Below are positions 25,014 through 33,845 of a stretch of 64,000 bases of DNA, piece after piece. A program made the position numbers and the translations under genes. The stretch spans positions 10,540,001 through 10,604,000 of the forward strand of contig JAGUCH010000003.1 in the NCBI GenBank assembly GCA_019096065.1, written 5' to 3'. The notes below the pieces were generated by a model that was given only the letters and a program-made list of their open reading frames with translations, was not told the origin of the DNA and searched no databases. Origin of the DNA: Paracyclopina nana (taxonomy: Eukaryota > Arthropoda > Copepoda > Cyclopoida > Cyclopettidae). The stretch's first letter is position 1, and each line of letters starts with the position of its first letter.

Positions 25014-26545
25014 CAACAGCGAACGCGGCCGAACACAGCGAACACGGCCGAACACAGCGAACACGGCCGAACACAGCGAACACGGCCGAACACAGCGAAC
25101 ACGGCCGAACACAGCGAACACGGGCGAACACAGCGAACACCGGCGAACACAGCGAACACAGCGAACACGGCCGAACACAGCGAACACATTCGAACACAGC
25201 GAACGCGGCCGAACACAGCGAACACGGCCGAACACAGCGAACACGGCCGAACACAGCGAACACGGCGGAACACAGCGAACACGGCCGAACACAGCGAACA
25301 CGGCCGAACACAGCGCACACGGCCAAACACAGCGAACACGGGGAAACACCGCGAACACCGGCGAACCCAGCGAACACAGCGAACACGGCCGAACACAGCA
25401 AACACATTCGAACACAGCGAACACGGCCGAACACAGCGAACACGGCCGAACACAGCGAACCCCGCCGAACACAGCGAACACGGCCGAACACAGCAAACAC
25501 GGCCGAACACACCGAACACGGGCGAACACGGGCGAACACGGGCGAACACGGGCGAACACGGGCGAACACAGCGAACACGGGCGAACACAGTGAACACGGG
25601 CGAACACGGGCGAACACAGCGAAAACGGGCGAACACAGCGAACACGGGCGAACACACCGAACACGGCGAACACACCGAACACGGGTGAACACAACGAACA
25701 CGGGCGAACACGGGTGAACACAACGAACACGGGCGAACACACCGAACACGGCCGAACACACTGAACACGGGCGAACACACCGAACACGGGCGAACACACC
25801 GAACACGGCGAACACACCCAACACGGACGAACACACCGAACACGGGCGAACACACCGAACAGGGTGAACACACCGAACACGGGCGAACACACCGAACACG
25901 GGCGAACACACCGAACACGGGCGAACACGGGCGAACACGGCCGAACACAGCGAACACGGCCGAACACAGCGAACACGGGCGAACACACCGAACACGGGCG
26001 AACACACCGAACACGGGCGAACACACCGAACACGGCGAACACACCGAACACGGGTGAACACAACGAACACGGGCGAACACGGGTGAACACAACGAACACG
26101 GGCAAACACACCGAACACGGCCGAACACACTGAACACGGGCAAACACACCGAACACGGGCGAACACACCGAACACGGCGAACACACCGAACACGGGCGAA
26201 CACACCGAACACGGGCGAACACGAGCGAACACAGCGAACACAACGAACACGGGCGAACACGAGCGAACACAGCGAACACGTGCGAACACAGCGAACACGG
26301 CCGAACACAGCGAACACGGCCGAACACAGCGAACACATTCGAACACAGCGAACACGGCCGAACACAGCGAACACGGCCGAACACAGCGAACACGGCCGAA
26401 CACAGCAAACACGGCCGAACACATCGAACACGGCCGAACACAGCGAACACGGCCGAACACAGCGAACACGGCCGAACACAGCGAACACGGCCGAACACAG
26501 CGAACACGGCCGAACACAGCGAACATGGGTGAACTCGGGCATACA
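25014..26545 (-). repeat. Right arm of the inner element: inverted GTGTTCG-type tandem repeat
   Basis: Reverse complement of the left-arm repeat (GGGCGAACACACCGAACAC and variants) for 1.5 kb. The order of variant units in one stretch matches that in the left arm over several hundred bases, so the arms are homologous copies. All three minus-strand frames, and several plus-strand ones, are open for up to 524 codons because the unit lacks stops. Confidence 0.95.
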
Positions 26546-26710
26546 CAGCGAAACAATTCTAAGTTTTGCTTGCATTTGATCCCTGCCTATGCAGTCGCGG
26601 CCGAATTTTTTTGTTTCATAAATTATTATAGATAGTATTAATAATTTAATTTATAAATTAACAGTATTGAATCTGTTTTAAAAGTGTTTTCATCTAATAA
26701 AAGACTTATT

Positions 26711-27094
26711 AGCTTGTTCTCATAAACATTTCTATAAGGCAAGCAAGGCACTTTGTGCGCTTATATCTCAGCATCTACTCGTCCGATTGGAACCAAATTT
26801 GGAGGAATTCATAAGGACATATTGAAGAATCTTCATGCCAATTTTCATCCGGATCGGAGGACGCTAAGGCCGCCTTACTGAAAGTGAGGCAAATCAGCTA
26901 AGCAAGGGAGAAAAATCAGCCACCTCCTTAGAGTTCTCCGATCCTGATGAAATTTTGCATGAACATTCTTCAATATGCTCTAATGAATACCTCCAAATTT
27001 GGTTCCAATCGGCTCAGTACTTACTGAGTTATGAGCTTCCAAAGTGCCTTGCTTTGCTTACTGCCTGCCTTACTGAGTTTTATGAGAACAAGCT
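26711..27094. mobile_element. 384-bp palindromic MITE, copy 1
   Basis: Near-complete palindrome with termini AGCTTGTTCTCATAAA and its reverse complement, and arms of about 190 bp. Flanked by ATT on both sides (26,708-26,710 and 27,095-27,097). A second copy of exactly the same length lies at 53,378-53,761 in opposite orientation. It sits in the core of the outer foldback element. Confidence 0.9.
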
Positions 27095-27290
27095 ATTAAT
27101 TAATCATTTACGCTACGCTAGTTTTGCTCCTTGACCGAAAAGTTGTTGCTAAAAATATTCTAGTTTATGTCAGATTTTGCACTGGGAGACTGATGGACCT
27201 GGACTTCCCAAGATCCTAACAACTATAACCAGAATGAGCACAACTTGCTAGCTCAAAGTCAGTTTTATTTAAGAACTCTTGAATTTTAAG
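27095..27290 (+). repeat. Diverged 157-bp-type unit in the outer-element core
   Basis: The stretch ATCATTTACGCTACGCTAGT then TTTGCTCC ... TTTTGCACTGGGAGACTGAT (to about 27,205) aligns with the inner element's 157-bp unit (ATTATTCACGTTACGCGAGT ... TTTTGCACTAGGAGACCAGT). It immediately precedes the 169-bp array, the same order as in the inner element. Confidence 0.75.
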
Positions 27291-29635
27291 TCAAAATGTC
27301 AGTTGCAGCTGTTAGTGTGAGTCAACTTGACTCAAAATTTGAGGCAAAGTCAACCTTTTTTTGATTTTGAGCTAGCAAGAGCTAAAACTTGGGCATCACA
27401 TTATACTACCAATTAATTGCTGAAAAAAATTGAATTTCTTGACAAAAGTCAATTTTGAGTCAAAGTGTTGGTTGCCACTGATAGTGTGAGTCAACTTGAC
27501 TAAAAACTTGAGGAGAAGTGAAACTTCTGACTCATTTTGAGTTCGCAAGAGTGAAAACTTGCGCATCGCTAGATGCTATGTATTTATCTCATAGTGCTGC
27601 TAGTAAACTTCTAAGAAAATACGAAATTATGGATAAGGTCAATTTTGAGTCAAAATGTCTATAATGGCTGATAATTTGAGGCATTTGGACCCTAAATGTG
27701 AGGCAAAGTCAAGCTTTGACTCATTTTTGACTATGCTAGAAATAAAAACTATTGAGAAAATGCAAAATTCTGGACTTGTCAATTTTGAGTCAAAATGATA
27801 ATTTGAGGCATTTGGACTCTAAATGTGAGGCAAAGTCACGCTTTGACTTATTTTTGACTATGAGAGAAATAAAAACTTACGCATCCCGTAACGCTAGTAA
27901 TAAACTATTGAGAAAATGCAAAATTCTGGACTAGTCAATTTTGAGTCAAAATGTCAGTAGTGGCTGATAATTTGAGGCATTTGGACCCTAAATGTGAGGC
28001 AAAGTCAAGCTTTGACTTATTTTTGACTATGAGAGAAATAAAAACTTACGCATCGCGTAACGCTGCTAATAAACTACTAAGAAAATGCAAAATTCTGGAC
28101 TAGTCAATTTTGAGTCAAAATGTCAGTAGTGGCTGATAATTTGAGGCATCTGGACTCTAAATGTGAGGCAAAGTCAAGCTTTGACTTATTTTTGACTATG
28201 AGAGAAATAAAAACTTACGCATCCCGTAACGCTAGTAATAAACTATTGAGAAAATGCAAAATTCTGGACTAGTCAATTTTGAGTCAAAATGTCAGTAGTG
28301 GCTGATAATTTGAGGCATTTGGACCCTAAATGTGAGGCAAAGTCAAGCTTTGACTTATTTTTGACTATGAGAGAAATAAAAACTTACGCATCGCGTAACG
28401 CTGCTAATAAACTACTAAGAAAATGCAAAATTCTGGACTAGTCAATTTTGAGTCAAAATGTCAGTAGTGGCTGATAATTTGAGGCATCTGGACTCTAAAT
28501 GTGAGGCAAAGTCAAGCTTTGACTTATTTTTGACTATGAGAGAAATAAAAACTTACGCATCCCGTAACGCTAGTAATAAACTATTGAGAAAATGCAAAAT
28601 TCTGGACTAGTCAATTTTGAGTCAAAATGTCAGTAGTGGCTGATAATTTGAGGCATTTGGACCCTAAATGTGAGGCAAAGTCAAGCTTTGACTTATTTTT
28701 GACTATGAGAGAGCCAAAACTTGCGCATCGCGTAATGCTGCTAATAAACTACTAAGAAAATGCAAAATTCTGGACTAGTCAATTTTGAGTCAAAATGTCA
28801 GTAGTGGCTGATAATTTGAGGCATTTGGACCCTAAATGTGAGGCAAAGTCAAGCTTTGACTTATTTTTGACTATGAGAGAGCCAAAACTTGCGCATCGCG
28901 TAATGCTGCTAATAAACTACTAAGAAAATGCAAAATTCTGGACTAGTCAATTTTGAGTCAAAATGTCAGTAGTGGCTGATAATTTGAGGCATTTGGACCC
29001 TAAATGTGAGGCAAAGTCAAGCTTTGACTTATTTTTGACTATGAGAGAGCCAAAACTTGCGCATCGCGTAATGCTGCTAATAAACTACTAAGAAAATGCA
29101 AAATTCTGGACTAGTCAATTTTGAGTCAAAATGTCAGTAGTGGCTGATAATTTGAGGCATCTGGACCCTAAATGTGAGGCAAAGTCAAGCTTTGACTTAT
29201 TTTTGACTATGAGAGAGCCAAAACTTGCGCATCGCGTAATGCTGCTAATAAACTACTAAGAAAATGCAAAATTCTGGACTAGTCAATTTTGAGTCAAAAT
29301 GTCAGTAGTGGCTGATAATTTGAGGCATCTGGACCCTAAATGTGAGGCAAAGTCATGCTTTGACTTATTTTTGACTATGAGATAAATAAAAACTTGCGCA
29401 TCGCGTAATGCTGCTAATAAACTATTGAGAAAATGCAAAATTCTGGACTAGTCAATTTTGAGTCGAAATGTCAGTAGTGGCTGATAATTTGAGGCATCTG
29501 GACCCTAAATGTGAAGCAAAGTCAAACTTTGACTCATTTTTGACTATGCGAGAGCCAAATTTTGCGCATCGCGAAATGCTTTACTTTTGCAAACTTTCAA
29601 ACTCAAAATGAGTCAAAAATCTCATATTTTGAGTC
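27291..29635 (+). repeat. 168/169-bp tandem array of the outer element, with a dimeric section
   Basis: At least 13 units, homologous to but diverged from the inner element's 169-bp repeat. The TGTCAGTAGTGGCTGATAAT start recurs at 27,952, 28,121, 28,290, 28,459, 28,628, 28,796, 28,964, 29,132, 29,300 and 29,469. From 27,952 to 28,628 two variants alternate (CCCGTAACGCTAGTAATAAA against GCGTAACGCTGCTAATAAAC), giving a 338-bp dimer; from 28,628 the units are uniform (GAGAGCCAAAACTTGCGCAT). Confidence 0.95.
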
Positions 29636-29640
29636 ATATT

Positions 29641-31195
29641 TTGGGTGGTGATCAGACAAAAAAGACCAAATCCAAAATCAGTTTGGGTGGTGATGGGTGG
29701 TGATTGGGAAAAAAGAGGCAAAATGAAATTCAAATTTGGGTGGTGATGGGTGGTGATCAGAAAAAAAAGACCAAATCCAAAATCAGTTTGGGTGGTGATG
29801 GGTGGTGATCAGAAAAAAAGACCAAATCCAAAATCAGTTTGGGTGGTGATGGGTGGTGATTGGGAAAAAAGAGGCAAAACGAAATTCAAATTTGGGTGGT
29901 GATGGGTGGTGATCAGAAAAAAAAGACCAAATCCAAAATCATATTTGGGTGGTGATGGGTGGTGATCAGAAAAAAAGACCAAATCCAAAATCAGTTTGGG
30001 TGGTGATGGGTGGTGATTGGGAAAAAAGAGGCAAAATGAAATTCAAATTTGGGTGGTGATGGGTGGTGATCAGAAAAAAAAGACCAAATCCAAAATCAGT
30101 TTGGGTGGTGATGGGTGGTGATCAGAAAAAAAGACCAAATCCAAAATCAGTTTGGGTGGTGATGGGTGGTGATTGGGAAAAAAGAGGCAAAACGAAATTC
30201 AAATTTGGGTGGTGATGGGTGGTGATCAGAAAAAAAAGACCAAATCCAAAATCAGTTTGGGTGGTGATGGGTGGTGATCAGAAAAAAAGACCAAATCCAA
30301 AATCAGTTTGGGTGGTGATGGGTGGTGATTGGGAAAAAAGAGGCAAAACGAAATTCAAATTTGGGTGGTGATGGGTGGTGATTGGGAAAAAAGAGGCAAA
30401 ACGAAATTCAAATTTGGGTGGTGATGGGTGGTGATCAGAAAAAAAGACCAAATCCAAAATCAGTTTGGGTGGTGATGGGTGGTGATTGGGAAAAAAGAGG
30501 CAAAATGAAATTCAAATTTGGGTGGTGATCTGAAAAAAAGACCAAATCCAAAATCAGTTTGGGTGGTGATGGGTGGTGATTGGGAAAAAAGAGGCAAAAC
30601 GAAATTCAAATTTGGGTGGTGATCTGAAAAAAAGACCAAATCCAAAATCATATTTGGGTGGTGATGGGTGGTGATCAGAAAAAAAGACCAAATCCAAAAT
30701 CAAATTTGGGTGGTGATTGGTGGTGATTGGGAAAAAAGAGGCAAAAACGAAATTCATATTTGGGTGGTGATGGGTGGTGATCAGAAAAAAAAGACCAAAT
30801 CCAAAATCATATTTGGGTGGTGATGGGTGGTGATCAGAAAAAAAGACCAAATCCAAAATCAGTTTGGGTGGTGATGGGTGGTGATTGGGAAAAAAGAGGC
30901 AAAACGAAATTCAAATTTGGGTGGTGATGGGTGGTGATCAGAAAAAAAAGACCAAATCCAAAATCAGTTTGGGTGGTGATGGGTGGTGATCAGAAAAAAA
31001 AGACCAAATCCAAAATCATATTTGGGTGGTGATGGGTGGTGATTGGGAAAAAAGAGGCAAAAAGAAATTCAAATTTGGGTGGTGATGGGTGGTGATCAGA
31101 AAAAAAAGACCAAATCCAAAATCATATTTGGGTGGTGATGGGTGGTGATCAGAAAAAAAGACACAATCCAAAATCATTTTGGGTGGTGATGGGTG
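29641..31195 (-). repeat. Right arm of the outer element: inverted ACCACCC-rich tandem repeat
   Basis: Reverse complement of the left-arm repeat (GGGTGGTGATGGGTGGTGAT followed by CAGAAAAAAAGACC or TGGGAAAAAAGAGGC). Minus-strand open frames such as 30,554-30,856 come from the repeat. Confidence 0.95.
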
Positions 31196-31312
31196 GTGGT
31201 TGGGAAAGAATAATTGTGATTTTATGTGCCCTGCTCAGACTTTTTGTGTTTTTTTATGTGATATCTATGTCAATTTGAGCATTTTTGTGCGCTGAACATG
31301 GGAGTGTTACCC

Positions 31313-32471
31313 AATTATGAATCAGTCAAAATTTTTTTTGCAACTTGCTAATATGAATCACGAGGCTTCCTCGTTTATTTATAGAAGAGCTTTCCAATTT
31401 CAACTGTCTTCCTATGCTCGTTTCCTTCGCATTTTTCCCTACTCCTGACTTTTGCAATTAATTCTCAAAGTGCAGGATCGAGCCACTAAATGGGCCTAAA
31501 TGTCAGAGCCAGAGATCTCCTCAGGTGAAATACTAGTAGTAGTCTATGGAAGCACCTTCTCCCAGAATATTCAGGGCACTATTGATCTCAACTTTTTAGC
31601 TTAGCAAAGAGTCTGGGAAAAAAGCCATCCATCATTATTATAAATGCATAGTAAATGAAACCCCTTTGGTTGTCTACTGTTTTATAGTATAATAGCACAA
31701 TATGGAAAGATCGAAGAGCATGTTTTTGACACTGCCAAGAAACATAAAATGGCTCCTAGATCGAGGTTGGCCACGCCCCCTGACGATTAAGGGCGCCATC
31801 AAGCATCTGAGGAGAAATTGAAAGAAATAGATAGGAACCTCTCCATAAATAGCACAAATGGAGCCTAGCAAAAATTCGAGGTTTTTTAATATGCAAAATT
31901 ATTTCAACGGATGATGTTCCACTTGCAAATATGCATTTTCCCCTTGTTAGCACTAATCCACAGTGGCCGATCGGGGGTGGTATTATGCATCATAAATCAC
32001 ACTGTTTTTGGTGCGATGAGTCATGAAATCTGTTTTAACTTTGGATACGGCGAGAGCTCTCCAATTCGCAGCTGAGTGTGAAATTTTCCAATGAAGCGAA
32101 ATTCGAGGTTGGCGTTATCATTATAATAGGAGCGTCTTGGCACAGTGAGGTCACCTGGCCAAAAAGCCCCCATAAAAATAAAGCCCATAAAATGTGGGCA
32201 AATCGGGCAATTAGTAAGCGCAAGAAAAAGGGGTGGAAAGGTTGTAGCTCATATTGGGAGTTTTTAGGGGACATTTGCCCCAGTGTGAGCCGATAGTAGT
32301 AAAGTGAAGTGTAGTGCTGTTGCATTTGGAGTCTTCATTACAGCAGCAACAGCAACAGAGGAGTTGAAATTCAATCATTGTGCACAAACCTGAAGTCATC
32401 CAAGTTGAAATTAGAAAGGCTGTCACCACAAATTGCAAAAGTTGGCTCATACATCTTGAAATAATACCATC
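31313..32471. other. Intergenic DNA upstream of the tetraspan gene
   Basis: No supported gene. It begins with the candidate target duplication of the outer element (AATTAT). Near 32,340 there is a CAGCAGCAACAGCAACAG run just upstream of the coding start, probably 5' UTR or promoter. No TATA box is clear. Confidence 0.45.
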
Positions 32472-33642
32472 ATGTGTTCACTTTCTGGACAGCAGCAGCA
32501 GCAGGCTGAAGCCCATTTTTGCTGCTGCTGTTTCCCACTGAAAACCAGTGTCAAGGCCTGGCTGGCCTTTGATGGCCTTATCAACATTGCCATCTTTGCT
32601 TTGTCAGTCCATTACAGCTTTTTTCCAACCATTGGAGGCTGGTTCTTCTTCGTTGGAGTTGCGAATTTGTTCCTCTGCCATGCCTTGCTGAATGCTGGCA
32701 AAAAGATGAGGTTGTCTGAGGTGCAGAAAATCATCGAAGGCTGGATGGGCATCTATGGCCTTCACTGCCTGTTCTTCTTTGCCCTGTGGATCCTCATCCC
32801 TACCGGCCTGTACATGAGCATCGAAAAGTAAGTTAATTTATACGTAAGGACGGTTTTTCTTTTTGAGAATCAATTTCAGTCTTCAAAACTGAACGTTGGT
32901 CTGAAGGAAAATAATCGAGTCTCATTAATTTACCATTTGTCATGAAAAAGCAACCGAGCCGAAAAATGTCTACGTCTAACAAAACTTTAATGTCGGCAAT
33001 TTTTCATTTGATGTAGTCAGCTACTTTCTCATCTAAAACAGTCGGCCTTTAATTCAAAGTTTTGAAGTCTAGTTACTTGTTCATTACACTGCATGTCAAC
33101 AGAAAAAATGACGACTGCAAAGTTTTGTTTGAGAAAGCGATTTTTTGAGTCGGTATCTTTTTCATTTCAAATGGCAATTTAATGAGACTTGATTTTCATC
33201 CTTCAACTCGACTTTCAGTTTCGAAGACTGACATTGCTTCAAAACTCGGATAAACATACATGTTAAGCAAATGTCGATCACTTGATGTGTCGAATGATCA
33301 AAAATAGCCAACTTCAGTAACATGAATAGATGAACACCACTTCAAGTTAAAACCCTAAAACATGTTTTATTAATTAGGCAAGTGGAGATGAAATGTGGCA
33401 ATTTCCTGTTCGAGATCACCAGGCAAAGGTGTGGTAAGGAAGTGATTGACCAAATCATCCAGAATCATGGCCAGGAGATTGTGACAGTTTTCGGTGTCAT
33501 CGTTGGAGTCAGCCTCATCAACCTCTATTTTGCCATTTGTGTCGGTGCTTACAAACGGCAGTATGTGCTGGGAAATCAAAGGCGTCCTCCACAAATAATT
33601 CCACTGAGAATTGTGCACCTCCAAGAAGCTGAAGAAGCTTGA
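32472..33642 (+). CDS. Four-helix (tetraspan) membrane protein with an N-terminal cysteine cluster, 206 aa
   Basis: Two exons, 32472-32827 and 33378-33642, joined across a 550-bp GT-AG intron (AA|GTAAGT ... AATTAG|G) with matching phase 2, giving 206 residues. A glutamine run (residues 7-11, encoded by CAG repeats) and CCCC (17-20, likely palmitoylated) precede four hydrophobic helices at about 29-51, 55-75, 92-115 and 153-176. A loop before helix 4 carries cysteines in CGNFLFE and RQRCG. The tail ends RPPQIIPLR...EAEEA. It lacks the CCG motif and large loop of classical tetraspanins; the layout is nearer to small arthropod LAPTM-type four-helix proteins, but I cannot name the family. The gene itself is well supported by the splice match and a downstream AATAAA. 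Confidence 0.82.
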
Positions 33643-33839
33643 TTTGGAGTTTGGCGCGTCGACATGAAATGTTCGTAGCAGTGAATAACCGATATTGTGG
33701 AGAAACTCTCACTTTAGCAGTAAATACTATATACTATAAAGTCCCAAGAAGAAATGGCCGAGAAGGAGCGAGCAAAGCTCCTTTTAATGGCTTTCACACC
33801 AATTTATTATTGCCATCATCAAAAGTTATTTATCACTAG

Positions 33840-33845
33840 AATAAA
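33840..33845 (+). terminator. Polyadenylation signal AATAAA of the tetraspan gene
   Basis: AATAAA about 200 nt after the TGA stop of the tetraspan membrane-protein gene. Confidence 0.55.

Larger units (their letters stand above)
20601..26602. mobile_element. Inner foldback-type element, 6,002 bp, with a perfect 8-bp target duplication
   Basis: Both ends carry the same terminal inverted repeat, about 45 bp identical, beginning GGCCGCGACTGCATAGGCAG. The direct repeat GAATTTTT flanks it at 20,593-20,600 and 26,603-26,610. Inside the termini are inverted arms of about 1.13 kb and 1.53 kb of GTGTTCG-type tandem repeats. The core holds an eight-copy 157-bp array, a 1-kb spacer and a 169-bp array. 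This architecture matches foldback elements (Drosophila FB, sea-urchin TU), known for long inverted repeats made of short tandem repeats; TU elements are described as making 8-bp duplications. No transposase is visible. The superfamily is not determinable from this copy. Confidence 0.9.
18324..31312. mobile_element. Outer foldback-type element, 12,989 bp including a nested element
   Basis: The ends are matching inverted repeats: left GGGTAACACTCTCATGTTCA, right (reverse complement) GGGTAACACTCCCATGTTCA. Similarity continues through AGCGCACAAAAATGCTC and the stretch with GTCTGAGCAGGGCACATA, about 110 bp, before the tandem-repeat arms. The arms are about 1.73 kb (18,430-20,160) and 1.56 kb (29,641-31,195) of the same ACCACCC-rich repeat in opposite orientation. 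AATTAT occurs directly outside both ends, a candidate 6-bp target duplication; because the bordering bases are complementary, a 4-bp ATTA with a 1-bp longer terminus fits equally well. Without the nested element and one copy of its target site, the outer element is about 6.98 kb. No transposase is visible, so it would need to be mobilised in trans. Confidence 0.8.

Noticed and set aside
24972..26579. Minus-strand frames of 517-524 codons and plus-strand frames up to 246 codons
   Set aside because: Same stop-free satellite in inverted orientation; open in many frames at once and with no start, domain or codon structure.
18450..31195. CRISPR-like or other bacterial repeat array
   Set aside because: The repeats are head-to-tail satellites without unique spacers, and the surrounding genes are spliced eukaryotic genes.
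18324..31312. Polinton/Maverick element, because of a possible 6-bp target duplication
   Set aside because: No polymerase, integrase, protease or capsid frame is present, and the termini do not look like Polinton ends; the length is due to satellites and a nested element.
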